Assembly: GCA_964654605.1 (NCBI GenBank)
Contig: CAZZLW010000036.1
Coordinates: 1-64,000, forward strand
DNA: 64,000 bases
Reading direction: 5' to 3'
Source: Raineya sp964654605
Lineage (GTDB): Bacteria > Bacteroidota > Bacteroidia > Cytophagales > Thermonemataceae
The position numbers were made by a program, and so were the translations under genes. The first letter of the stretch is position 1, and every line of letters starts with the position of its first letter. Under the pieces are notes generated by a model. The model was not told where the DNA came from, ran no database searches, and was given only the letters and a program-made list of their open reading frames with translations. Below, piece after piece: positions 34,993-43,351 of this stretch.

Positions 34993-36546
34993 ATGCAAAA
35001 ATTAGGCTTACATCAGTCTTTACAGCAAAAACTCTCACCACAACAAATTCAATTCATCAAGCTATTGCAAATTCCTACGGCGGAGTTGGAGGCTCGTATT
35101 CAGGAAGAGATTGCCGAAAACCCTGCTTTGGAGCAAGGGAAAGATGAAAACTATGATTTTGAAAACAGCGAAGCAGAAAGTGAGGAAGATTTTTCTTATG
35201 GTGAAAACGATAATAACGAAGACTATGACTATGATAATGAAAATAACGACTTTGATGATGATAGCGACACTTACGACCAAAGCGAAGCTATCAGCGATAT
35301 GAATCTTGATGAATATTTGCAAGCAGAAGAGGAAAGCTACAAAACCCAAGACAATAATTACAGCACCGATGATGAGGAAAAAAACTTCCCCATAGCGGCA
35401 GGTACTACTTTTGTAGAGTTTTTGGAAACACAATTGGGTTTTCTCAAACTTTCTGAAAAAGAGCAAATCATTGGAAAACATATCATTGGCACTTTGGATA
35501 ATGACGGCTATTTGAGAAGAGAACTCAAAGCTCTTGTAGGAGATTTGGCTCTAACATATTATATTGAGGTTACCGAAAAAGAAGTTGAGGCAGTGCTGAA
35601 AAAAATTCAACAATTTGACCCACCCGGTGTAGCCGCCCGCAATTTACAGGAGTGTTTGCTTATCCAGCTCAAACGCAAAAAATACGAGGAAATTCATACC
35701 GAAGAAGAAAAGCAAATCTTGGATTGGGCAATTGAAATTATTGAGGATAATTTTGAAGAATTTACCAAAAAGCATTACGATAAAATTGAAAAGCGATTGG
35801 GGCTTTCGGAAGAAGAGCTAAAATCAGTCTTAAAACTGATTACCAAGCTCAACCCCAAACCGGGCAATTCTTCGGATAGCGAAGGAGGTGGCTCACAACA
35901 AATCATTCCCGATTTTATTATTACCAACAACAACGGCAAATTAGATATTGCTTTGAATGCTCGCAATGCCCCCCAACTGCGTATTAGCCCTTCTTTTGCC
36001 GATATGCTGGATACTTACCAAAAAAGCAAGCGTCAGGATAAGGGTGTCAAGGAAACCATTGCTTTCGTGAAGCAGAAGCTAGATGCCGCTAAGTGGTTCA
36101 TTGATGCTATCAAACAGCGTCAGCAGACTTTGCTGAAAACTATGCACGCCATTGCGACTTACCAATATGAGTTTTTTTTAGAAGGTGATGAAACCAAGCT
36201 CAAACCAATGATTCTCAAAGATATTGCAGAAAAAATTGGTATGGATATTTCTACGGTTTCTCGTGTGGCAAGCAGTAAGTATGTACAAACCGAATTTGGG
36301 GTTTATCCGCTCAAACACTTTTTTTCCGAAGGTATTGCTACTGACGAAGGTGAAGAAGCAAGTAGTAGAGAGGTAAAAGCCAAACTGAAAGAGTTTGTAG
36401 ATAATGAAGACAAACGTGAGCCACTTTCTGATGAAAAACTTGAAAAAATGCTTAAAGAAGCAGGGTATCACATTGCTCGCCGTACAGTTGCCAAATATCG
36501 CGAGCAATTGGGTATCCCTGTGGCAAGATTGAGAAAGAATATTTAA
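34993..36546 (+). CDS. rpoN: RNA polymerase sigma-54 factor
   Basis: The alternative sigma factor that needs AAA+ enhancer-binding proteins. It has 517 residues. Region I is MQKLGLHQSLQQKLSPQQIQFIKLLQIP through AENPALEQG. Region II is an unusually long Asp/Glu/Asn/Tyr-rich stretch (about 52-118) with little sequence complexity. The core-binding region and the helix-turn-helix (DISTVSRVASSKYVQTEFGVYPLKHFFSEG) follow. The RpoN box is ARRTVAKYRE near the C-terminus. No -24/-12 promoter or enhancer-binding protein is apparent in the window. A small unknown gene starts 36 bases after the stop. Confidence 0.96.
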   Translation: MQKLGLHQSLQQKLSPQQIQFIKLLQIPTAELEARIQEEIAENPALEQGKDENYDFENSEAESEEDFSYGENDNNEDYDYDNENNDFDDDSDTYDQSEAISDMNLDEYLQAEEESYKTQDNNYSTDDEEKNFPIAAGTTFVEFLETQLGFLKLSEKEQIIGKHIIGTLDNDGYLRRELKALVGDLALTYYIEVTEKEVEAVLKKIQQFDPPGVAARNLQECLLIQLKRKKYEEIHTEEEKQILDWAIEIIEDNFEEFTKKHYDKIEKRLGLSEEELKSVLKLITKLNPKPGNSSDSEGGGSQQIIPDFIITNNNGKLDIALNARNAPQLRISPSFADMLDTYQKSKRQDKGVKETIAFVKQKLDAAKWFIDAIKQRQQTLLKTMHAIATYQYEFFLEGDETKLKPMILKDIAEKIGMDISTVSRVASSKYVQTEFGVYPLKHFFSEGIATDEGEEASSREVKAKLKEFVDNEDKREPLSDEKLEKMLKEAGYHIARRTVAKYREQLGIPVARLRKNI

Positions 36547-36582
36547 CTTGGAAACAAGAAAATACTTCAACCGAGCAAAACA

Positions 36583-36858
36583 ATGGAAATAAAATACACG
36601 CCTGCTTTTTTGAGCAAAATGGAAGATATTTTTGCTGAAAGCAATCTTTTTTTGCGTTACGAAAAAGGCAATTTCAAGTCGGGGTATTGTATCCTGAAAG
36701 AACAACGTGTGATTGTGGTGAATAAATATTTTCCCATAGAAGGCAAAATCAATTGTTTGCTAGATATTTTGAAACAAGTAGAAATTGACGAAAATCTTTT
36801 GAGTGCTAAAACTAAAAAGCTCTACGAGGAGTTAATGCAAGAAAATCTCAATGGTTAA
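36583..36858 (+). CDS. Small conserved-looking hypothetical protein
   Basis: A 91-residue protein, cytoplasmic by sequence, with no cysteine pair and no enzyme motif. It begins MEIKYTPAFLSKMEDIFAES and has central strands (GNFKSGYCILKEQRVIVVNKYFPIEGK) and a C-terminal helix. I do not recognise the family. It sits between rpoN and the PhnP-like hydrolase and overlaps the latter by 8 bases, which indicates co-expression and perhaps a shared role. Confidence 0.75.
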   Translation: MEIKYTPAFLSKMEDIFAESNLFLRYEKGNFKSGYCILKEQRVIVVNKYFPIEGKINCLLDILKQVEIDENLLSAKTKKLYEELMQENLNG

Positions 36859-37621
36859 AGTTACCTTTCTGGGTACAGGTACTTCGCAAGGAGTGCCTGT
36901 AATCGCTTGCGAGTGTGCGGTATGTCGGTCAGAAAATCCCAAAGATAAACGCCTGCGTTCAGCTGTATTCATAGAAACCCCTTTGGCAAGCATTGTTATT
37001 GATACAGGTCCCGATTTTCGTTTGCAAATGCTTCGGGCAGGGGTAAAAAAATTAGATGCAGTTCTTTTTACCCACGAACACAAAGACCATACCGCAGGGC
37101 TTGACGATATTCGCCCTTTTAATTTTTTGCAAAATAAAAATATGCCCCTCTATGGCACAAGCAAAGTTTTGAACCAACTCAAAACTGAATTTGCTTATAT
37201 TTTTGCTGAAAAACGTTACCCAGGTATCCCACAAGTAGAACTTCACGAAATCAGCAAAGAACATAGCTTTGAAATCAATGGGCAGAAAATTATGCCTATT
37301 GAGGTATTTCATTATCGTTTGCCTGTGTTGGGTTTTCGTATAGGTAATTTTACTTATATCACCGATGCCAACTACATTGCTTCGGAAGAGTTGCAAAAGA
37401 TTTATGGTTCAAAAGTATTGGTTCTGAATGCTTTGCAAAAAGAAAATCACATTTCACACTACAATTTGGAGCAGGCAATTCAGGTGGCTCAGCACATTGG
37501 GGCAGAAAAGACTTATTTTACGCATATCAGCCACAAAATGGGCTTACACGAGGAAATAAGCTCTCTTTTGCCCGAAAACATTTTTTTAGCTTATGATGGT
37601 TTGAAAGTTGAGGTATCGTGA
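36851..37621 (+). CDS. PhnP-like metallo-beta-lactamase-fold hydrolase
   Basis: A 256-residue MBL-fold hydrolase. The start ATG lies within the preceding gene's last codons. It opens with VTFLGTGTSQGVPVIACECAVC, the PhnP-type N-terminus with a cysteine pair. The metal site is THEHKDH (His75, His77, Asp79, His80). Further ligands are Asp in YITDANYI and His in THISHKMGLHEE. Family members cleave cyclic phosphodiesters (PhnP) or process tRNA (ElaC-like); the N-terminal block favours the phosphodiesterase group. No phn genes are nearby. It ends base-to-base with the convergent ammonia-lyase gene. Confidence 0.88.
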   Translation: MVKVTFLGTGTSQGVPVIACECAVCRSENPKDKRLRSAVFIETPLASIVIDTGPDFRLQMLRAGVKKLDAVLFTHEHKDHTAGLDDIRPFNFLQNKNMPLYGTSKVLNQLKTEFAYIFAEKRYPGIPQVELHEISKEHSFEINGQKIMPIEVFHYRLPVLGFRIGNFTYITDANYIASEELQKIYGSKVLVLNALQKENHISHYNLEQAIQVAQHIGAEKTYFTHISHKMGLHEEISSLLPENIFLAYDGLKVEVS

Positions 37622-39334
37622 TTACCATTTTTCCCAATTCGCCAAAATTTGTTCTATATCTTGGTGCAGAAAGCGGTCTTGCTCTATGAAACCTACAAGC
37701 TCGTCTAATTTTTTATGAAGTTTTTGGGTTTCTTTGCCAAGTTTTACTTTGAATCCAATATGAGCAAGTTGTTTTTTGCGTAAATGCAAAGCCTGATGAG
37801 CGGTAAGCATTAAAATTGCCACTATTTTACGTACATTTTCAGTAATTTCAAGGGCTTGTCTGCCTGCAATAGTTCCCATACTTACGTGATCTTCTTGGTT
37901 GGCACAAGTAGGAATAGAGTCCACCGAGGCGGGGTGGGCAAGCACTTTATTTTCAGAAACCAAACTTGCCGCCACGTACTGGGGTATCATCAGCCCTGAA
38001 TGTAGCCCTGAGGTATCTGCGGCAAGGAAGGCAGGCAGGCAGTCGTTGGTAGCTTCATCTACAAGTTTATTGATTTGCCTTTCAAAAAGATTTCCCATTT
38101 CGGCAACGCCAATTTTCAGATAATCCAGTGCCAGAGCCAAAGGCTCGCCGTGAAAGTTGCCACCCGAAACTACTGCTTCGCTTTCAGCAAAAATCAGGGG
38201 GTTATCTACCACAGCATTGAGTTCTGCTTCAATGATATTTTCGGCGTGTTGAATGGCTTGCAAGCACGCCCCCAAAACCTGTGGCGTACAACGCACCGAA
38301 TAGGCATCTTGGGGCGTGATTTTCTTTTCTGCAAAAGTTAAAATTTTGTGCAAGCTCAGCCAAGCATACGATAAATGCTCTTCTTGGGGCAAATAATGCT
38401 TCAAGAAGGCAATCTGGTGGGGAGCATCTTGTAGTTTTTTGAGAATTTCTCGGCGGTGTTCGGCGGTAAGATGAGGCTGTATTTTATCAAAAAGAAATTT
38501 GACAATTTCGGTGCTTTCTATGCCCAAAAGGGTAGAGTTTTCGGTAAATTTATGAATAATTTGCACAATTTTTAGCTGTTCTCGGTGTTTTCGGGCTCGG
38601 TGTAGGCGTTTATCAAAGGCTTGACTTCTTGCACCAAGAGCCTCAAACATCATACAAGCGGCTTTAAGCCCTTTATAGAGAACATCTTTGGCTTGATACA
38701 CCGCCCAAACCCCCAATGCCGCCATTATGCTCGTACCATTGAGTAAAGCAATACCCTCTTTGTGTTCAAGTTCCAAAGGGGGTAAATCAAATTTTTGTAA
38801 AGCCTCTTTCCCTGATAGAATTTGCCCTTCTACTTCCGCAAAACCTTCGCCAATCAGCACCAAAGCCATATGAGCCAAAGGACATAAATCGCCGCTTGCT
38901 CCTACCGAACCTTGCGAAGGAATAATAGGGTGAATACGTAAATTTAGCAAGCGAGCCAGTAAATTGACGGTTTCCATTTTTACGCCCGAATAGCCCGCCA
39001 GCAAAGTATTGAGACGGATAAGCATTATAGCTCGCACAATTTCAGAACTAAATGGCTTGCCTACCCCGCAGGCGTGAGAAAGCAAGAGGTTTTTTTGTAG
39101 TTTTTTGGCAATTTCATAATCTTCTATTACTTTGGAAGCATTTGCCCCAAAACCTGTGGTTACGCCGTAAATGATTTTCTTTTCGGCTACTTGTTTTTGA
39201 ATAAAATCACGACTTTTTTGTATTTTAGCATAACATTCGTTAGCTATCTTGACTTCTGCTCCTTGCCAAGCCACCTGAATAACTTCATTGAGGCTCAATT
39301 TATTGCCATTCAATACAATTGCATTGTTTTTCAT
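37622..39334 (-). CDS. hutH: Histidine ammonia-lyase
   Basis: It deaminates L-histidine to urocanate via an autocatalytic MIO cofactor formed from Ala146-Ser147-Gly148 in GSVGASGDLCPLAHMAL. The substrate-selectivity pair in LLLSHACGVGKPF is Ser-His, which in this family marks histidine lyases; tyrosine lyases have His-Leu and phenylalanine lyases Phe-Leu. The catalytic Tyr region (KIIYGVTTGFG) and HGEPLALALDYLK are present. The start is the ATG 39334 (MKNNAIVLNGNKL); the longer frame to 39442 adds a basic non-homologous tail. At 570 residues it is about 60 longer than classical HutH. No hutU, hutI or hutG is in the window. Confidence 0.88.
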   Translation of the reverse strand: MKNNAIVLNGNKLSLNEVIQVAWQGAEVKIANECYAKIQKSRDFIQKQVAEKKIIYGVTTGFGANASKVIEDYEIAKKLQKNLLLSHACGVGKPFSSEIVRAIMLIRLNTLLAGYSGVKMETVNLLARLLNLRIHPIIPSQGSVGASGDLCPLAHMALVLIGEGFAEVEGQILSGKEALQKFDLPPLELEHKEGIALLNGTSIMAALGVWAVYQAKDVLYKGLKAACMMFEALGARSQAFDKRLHRARKHREQLKIVQIIHKFTENSTLLGIESTEIVKFLFDKIQPHLTAEHRREILKKLQDAPHQIAFLKHYLPQEEHLSYAWLSLHKILTFAEKKITPQDAYSVRCTPQVLGACLQAIQHAENIIEAELNAVVDNPLIFAESEAVVSGGNFHGEPLALALDYLKIGVAEMGNLFERQINKLVDEATNDCLPAFLAADTSGLHSGLMIPQYVAASLVSENKVLAHPASVDSIPTCANQEDHVSMGTIAGRQALEITENVRKIVAILMLTAHQALHLRKKQLAHIGFKVKLGKETQKLHKKLDELVGFIEQDRFLHQDIEQILANWEKW

Positions 39335-39448
39335 AAAAGGCTTTTTATGTTGTTCTTGGTAAAATCGTTTGGCTTCAAATTTAATACTTTTTCGTTTAGT
39401 AGGAATAAGAGATTTACATTTGCTTGAAAGATAGTTGGGCAAATTGTT

Positions 39449-39456
39449 TATCTTTG
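39449..39456 (+). promoter_or_regulatory. Possible -7 element of the ABC ATPase gene
   Basis: TATCTTTG matches TAnnTTTG, 23 bases before the ATG at 39480. The best upstream box is CTTG with a 22-base gap, so the assignment is moderate. Confidence 0.4.
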
Positions 39457-39479
39457 CCCAAACCTCATTCTACAAATCA

Positions 39480-40193
39480 ATGCAGTTTCTTATACAACTT
39501 TTACAAGTAACCAAAACGTATTGGAATGGCGAAATTGCTACCGAAGCCTTGCAAGGGGTAGATTTGAATGTTCAGCAGGGCGATTTTTTAGCAATAATGG
39601 GACCATCGGGTTGTGGAAAATCTACTTTGCTCAATATTATTGGGCTTTTGGATATGCCTACTTCGGGGGAGCATTGGTTTTTGGGGCAAAAAATGACTAA
39701 ACTCAACGAAAAACAACGTGCCGAATTCCGAAAAAGAAACATTGGCTTCGTTTTTCAAAATTTCAATCTGATAGAGGAACTCACTGTGCAAGAAAACGTT
39801 GAATTACCTTTGATGTATTTGGGCTATTCCCGCCGAGAGCGTAAGCAAAGAGCCTACGAAATGCTTGAAAAGCTCAAATTGGCTCACAAAGCAATGTACT
39901 TTCCTTCACAACTTTCGGGAGGAGGTCAGCAGAAAGTTGCCATAGCCCGTGCTTTGTGTATAGAGCCGCAAATTTTACTTGCCGATGAACCCACAGGTAA
40001 TTTAGATAGCAAAAATAGCGAAGAAATTATGCAAATTCTTTGGCAACTCAACCAAGAGGGGGTAACTATTCTGATGGTTACCCACTCGGCTCAAGATGCC
40101 AGCTATGCTCATCATATTATTGATATGCTGGATGGCGTGATTGTGGGCAAGCAGTCGCTCAATGCCCCGCTACGTAATCTTGCAAATAGCTAA
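39480..40193 (+). CDS. LolD/MacB-type ABC transporter ATP-binding protein
   Basis: A 237-residue cytoplasmic ATPase for an FtsX/MacB-type exporter. Walker A is GPSGCGKSTLLN, Walker B is ILLADEPTGNLD, the switch histidine is in MVTHSA, and the Q loop is GFVFQNFNLIEE. The ABC signature reads LSGGGQQK instead of LSGGQQQR, changing the Gln of LSGGQ to Gly. The start is the ATG 39480, directly before the family N-terminus. No permease is adjacent; the FtsX-type permease at 26933-29320 is a possible partner. The 3' end overlaps the convergent dehydrogenase gene by 35 bp. Confidence 0.92.
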   Translation: MQFLIQLLQVTKTYWNGEIATEALQGVDLNVQQGDFLAIMGPSGCGKSTLLNIIGLLDMPTSGEHWFLGQKMTKLNEKQRAEFRKRNIGFVFQNFNLIEELTVQENVELPLMYLGYSRRERKQRAYEMLEKLKLAHKAMYFPSQLSGGGQQKVAIARALCIEPQILLADEPTGNLDSKNSEEIMQILWQLNQEGVTILMVTHSAQDASYAHHIIDMLDGVIVGKQSLNAPLRNLANS

Positions 40194-41361
40194 ATTTTTC
40201 GGTGAGTTTGCCATTTTCAGCAATAGTAGCCCTTTGCAAAACACCTTCCTTATCTCCATTGAAAAAATGAGGTAATACCCGCTGAATAAACTGCTCGCCA
40301 AAATCTTCCGAAGCACTGAAAGGTAGCTCGGTAGGCAAATTATCCACAGCCATAATGGTAATATTTTCAGGATTGCTGAAAGCCCTTTCTTCCTGAAAAG
40401 TTTTTCGGTTGAAATCGTACAAAGGGTCTGCAATGGTTGAGGCTCGTAGCGTAGTGGGAATAGAGCCACCTATATCACAAGTTATATCTGCAATGACACG
40501 AATACGGAAATTTTCGTTTTGGGTATCCGAAAGTTCAAAAAGTTTGGGTGCTTTGGGGTGCCAGAAGTGTGTAGAAATAAACAAATCGGTGCAGTAGGCA
40601 AATTTCAGAAAGTCGCCGTCAAAAAATTCGGGGTTATCGTAAAAAACCTCAAAAGGAATTTTGGGGTGTTTGGGTTTGTAATAATCGGAAGAAGCAAGTT
40701 GCACAAAGACTGCCTCCGAAAAATCTTTTTCCAAATACTCCTGAACGCTTACTTGTCGGATACCTGCGGCACGCAGAATTTCCAAAGCCCCTTTGCCCGA
40801 ACGTCCTCTACCTGTAAGAGCAATTTTGATAGGTGGAAGTTTGACTTTTTTGAGTTCAGAAAGCAAATCCTCATAGCTTTTGCAATCAATAGCTCGGTGC
40901 AGTTCAAAAAGTTTGTATTTCAGCCCCCAAGTACGCAAGGCGTGATACGCCCCTACAATGCCCGCATAACGCCCAAAGGCAATAATTCTTTCTTCGTTTT
41001 CGTCAGTGAGGCACTCGTAGTCTATCAGGCGAATATTTTTTGCCAAAATAGCCTGCAACAATGCCCGATTAGCGGGCTGTTTTTTGATAGTGTGCGAAAA
41101 AAACATATAAGTTTTTTCGGGAATAAGGTCTTTGACAGGTACTTCTTTTACACCTATCAAAACATCACAATCGTCCATATTTTCTACTACGGGCAAGCCC
41201 AAAGCTTCGTACTCTTCGTCTCTTACACAACGAACCACACTGGATTGAACCAAAATCTTTACATCAGGAAAATGCTCTTGAATGTATTTGCACTGATGAG
41301 GCAATAGCACCACACGCCTATCCACAGGCACTTTGCCTTCGCGTATTACACCGAGTTTCAT
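40159..41361 (-). CDS. AlaDH/LYS1-like NAD(P)-dependent dehydrogenase
   Basis: A 400-residue oxidoreductase of the alanine dehydrogenase / saccharopine dehydrogenase family. The N-terminal block GVIREGKVPVDRRVVLLP and the DVLIGVKEVP and MFFSHTIKKQPANR segments are typical of LYS1-type enzymes. The dinucleotide site is IALTGRGRSGKGALEILRAAG, a variation of GxGxxG. Later blocks include ADITCDIGGSIPTT and MAVDNLPTELPFSAS, the second of which is characteristic of saccharopine dehydrogenase. The start is the ATG 41361. Lysine biosynthesis by aminoadipate is not expected in Bacteroidetes, so the true substrate is open. Confidence 0.82.
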   Translation of the reverse strand: MKLGVIREGKVPVDRRVVLLPHQCKYIQEHFPDVKILVQSSVVRCVRDEEYEALGLPVVENMDDCDVLIGVKEVPVKDLIPEKTYMFFSHTIKKQPANRALLQAILAKNIRLIDYECLTDENEERIIAFGRYAGIVGAYHALRTWGLKYKLFELHRAIDCKSYEDLLSELKKVKLPPIKIALTGRGRSGKGALEILRAAGIRQVSVQEYLEKDFSEAVFVQLASSDYYKPKHPKIPFEVFYDNPEFFDGDFLKFAYCTDLFISTHFWHPKAPKLFELSDTQNENFRIRVIADITCDIGGSIPTTLRASTIADPLYDFNRKTFQEERAFSNPENITIMAVDNLPTELPFSASEDFGEQFIQRVLPHFFNGDKEGVLQRATIAENGKLTEKFSYLQDYVAGH

Positions 41362-41574
41362 AAAAGTATTTGCGTTGTTTGAAAAAATTGTCCGAAAATT
41401 AAAAATTTTCAACAAATATCAAGCTGAAATCTTGAACAAACTCATCGGGAAATAGCATAAAACTCTTTTCGTTTTTGAGGGCTAAAAAGCTAATTTTCTT
41501 GGGATTTTTTTGCAAAATTAAACTTTTTGCTTTAATTTTGTAATGAGAAAACAATCATACAAAACTTTCTGAAA

Positions 41575-42168
41575 GTGAGCAAGATACGTTTGGAAATATT
41601 AGGTTTATCTTCGGGGCAAACGCAATCGGGCTCTTTTGCACTGATTATGAGTGAAAGAGGCGGAAATAGGCGACTGCCTATTATTATTGGAATGTTTGAG
41701 GCTCAGGCTATTGCTATTGAAATTGAGCGTATCACTCCTAATCGCCCAATGACACACGATTTATTTCGCAGTTTTTTAGATTCTTTTGAAATTCGCCTTG
41801 TAGAAGTTGTTATCAGCGATTTGCGAGAGGGTGTTTTTTATGCTAAAATGGTTTGTGTAAGCGAAGATAGAAAAATAGAAATAGATGCTCGCCCTTCCGA
41901 TGCCATTGCCATTGCCTTGCGTATGAACGCTCCTATTTACACCTACGAAAGTGTTTTGCAAGAAGCAGGAGTTATTTTGGAAGATGAACCTTCTATGGAA
42001 ATGGAAAATGAGGAAGTTTCGTATAATCCGCCACCAATGACACTCAAAGAATATTCTGACGAGCAACTCTATCAGTTTCTCAACAAAGCTCTGGAAGAAG
42101 AAGACTACGAAAAAGCCGCCGAAATACGCGACGAGCTTGGCAAACGTGAAAAAAAACGCCGCAGATAA
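41575..42168 (+). CDS. Bifunctional nuclease (BFN/DUF151) with UvrB/C motif
   Basis: A 197-residue protein. The first ~130 residues are a BFN (DUF151) domain (GSFALIMSERGGNRRLPIIIGMFEAQAIAIEIE, then DLREGVFYAKMV and the RPSDAIAIALRMNAPIY block). The final ~40 residues form a UVR-type helical hairpin (LYQFLNKALEEEDYEKAAEIRDELGKRE) of the kind that contacts UvrA or UvrB partners. Plant and Thermotoga BFN proteins degrade DNA and RNA in vitro. The start is a GTG at 41575. The phosphopantetheinyl transferase starts on the next base after the stop, so they are one transcript. Confidence 0.9.
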   Translation: MSKIRLEILGLSSGQTQSGSFALIMSERGGNRRLPIIIGMFEAQAIAIEIERITPNRPMTHDLFRSFLDSFEIRLVEVVISDLREGVFYAKMVCVSEDRKIEIDARPSDAIAIALRMNAPIYTYESVLQEAGVILEDEPSMEMENEEVSYNPPPMTLKEYSDEQLYQFLNKALEEEDYEKAAEIRDELGKREKKRRR

Positions 42169-42792
42169 ATGGCAGTTTTTTGGAAAGCTAATCAAAGCCC
42201 AATCAGATATTATATTTGGCACATTGTAGAGCCGCTGGAAGAACTTACCTCTCATTTACTCCCCCAAGAAATAGAGGAACTCGCTCATATTCAGGTTTTA
42301 GAAAAAAAGTGTGAATATGCGGCTGTCAGGTGTCTTTTACAATTCGTAGCCTTTCAAGAGCATTTTAGTTATGTTCCTATTCAAAAAAATGAAAGCGGTA
42401 AGCCCTTTTTGCCTGCAATGCCTTTGGAAATTTCTATTTCTCACGCTTTTCCTTTTGTTGCAATAGCTTTAGCTTCAAAACCTTTGGGGATTGATATTGA
42501 AAAAAAGCAAGAAAAAATCCGTGTAGTGGCTCGGCGTGTTTTTTCTGAAAAAGAGTTAAGTCTTGCCCAAAACGATTTGCATCAGCTCACACAGCTCTGG
42601 ACTGCCAAAGAGGCACTATACAAGGCTTATAGCCGAAAAGGTATAGCCTTCAAAGAAAACATCATTTGTGATTTTTGTCCCGAAAAGCAGGTTTTTTGTA
42701 AAGGTTGGGTAAAGAAAGCAGATTTTTGTGCCGAATACACGCTATATCACCATTCTTTTGCCCCCACACATCATTTGTGTATTGCTTTTTGA
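42169..42792 (+). CDS. Sfp-type 4'-phosphopantetheinyl transferase
   Basis: It transfers phosphopantetheine from CoA to the serine of acyl or peptidyl carrier proteins. The 207-residue protein has the two diagnostic Mg-binding motifs: GIDIE (with the preceding ISISHAFPFVAIAL block) and WTAKEALYKAY. RCLLQF and NESGKPFL upstream are also typical. The partner carrier protein is not in the window. The gene follows the BFN gene without a gap. Its last 131 bases are overprinted by the C-terminal extension of the DUF5683 gene on the opposite strand. Confidence 0.9.
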   Translation: MAVFWKANQSPIRYYIWHIVEPLEELTSHLLPQEIEELAHIQVLEKKCEYAAVRCLLQFVAFQEHFSYVPIQKNESGKPFLPAMPLEISISHAFPFVAIALASKPLGIDIEKKQEKIRVVARRVFSEKELSLAQNDLHQLTQLWTAKEALYKAYSRKGIAFKENIICDFCPEKQVFCKGWVKKADFCAEYTLYHHSFAPTHHLCIAF

Positions 42793-43351
42793 GCTTATAT
42801 TTTTTGGCTTGCAGTTGTAAGCTAAATGCAAAAATGGTTTGTCCTTGTGGGCTGAAATCAATTTTAGGAAGCCAACGCAGGCTCAAATCATCACTGACAT
42901 CAAAGGTGGAAAAATGAGCATCTACAATGGCATCAACAATGGTAAGCCCGTAAAACACTACCCCTGCAATGATGAGTTGTTCTTTATTTCTGCGAAATTG
43001 ATTGCGAAGCGATTCAGCGGCAGTGATATTGATTTGTTGCGGATTACCTGTCAGGAATGCTTCTTGATACACACTTTTGAAATACTGATAGTAGCTATTG
43101 TTCCAATAGATGCCATAACCTATTGCCGCCGCACCGCCATATACAATGGGCAATTTCCAATATTTTTTATTGTAAATTTGTCCCCAACCGGGTAAGACTG
43201 CCGCCCGAAAAGCCGCTTCACGAGGTCGGTTGATGAGGCTTTTGCTGGGTTTGAGCGTATCTTGTGCTTGCAAATGGCTACACGCAAGCAAAAAAGCAAA
43301 GCAATAAAGATATTTTTTGAGCGTTTGTTTAGCTTTTCTCCTCAATGTCAT
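42662..43351 (-). CDS. DUF5683 membrane protein with overprinted C-terminal extension
   Basis: A 229-residue protein with a signal peptide (about 1-30, CSHLQAQ) and the DUF5683 core: PREAAFRAAVLPGWGQIYNKKYWKLPIVYGG, a TM helix (AAIGYGIYW) and a second helix in QLIIAGVVFYGLTIVDAIVDAH. The domain is widespread in Bacteroidetes beside parAB; its function is unknown. In relatives I know, the protein ends just after the final beta strand, here FAFSLQLQAKKYKL at about residue 186. The remaining ~43 residues are encoded antisense to the end of the phosphopantetheinyl transferase gene, suggesting a lost stop codon. Its start overlaps the parB stop in an ATGA-type junction. Confidence 0.8.
   Translation of the reverse strand: MTLRRKAKQTLKKYLYCFAFLLACSHLQAQDTLKPSKSLINRPREAAFRAAVLPGWGQIYNKKYWKLPIVYGGAAAIGYGIYWNNSYYQYFKSVYQEAFLTGNPQQINITAAESLRNQFRRNKEQLIIAGVVFYGLTIVDAIVDAHFSTFDVSDDLSLRWLPKIDFSPQGQTIFAFSLQLQAKKYKLKKQYTNDVWGQKNGDIACIRHKNLLSLPNLYKKPAFRDKNHK

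Noticed and set aside
40519..41307. 262-codon open frame on the plus strand
   Set aside because: It is antisense to the well-supported AlaDH/LYS1-like gene, has skewed Phe/Lys-rich composition, and shows no domain pattern.
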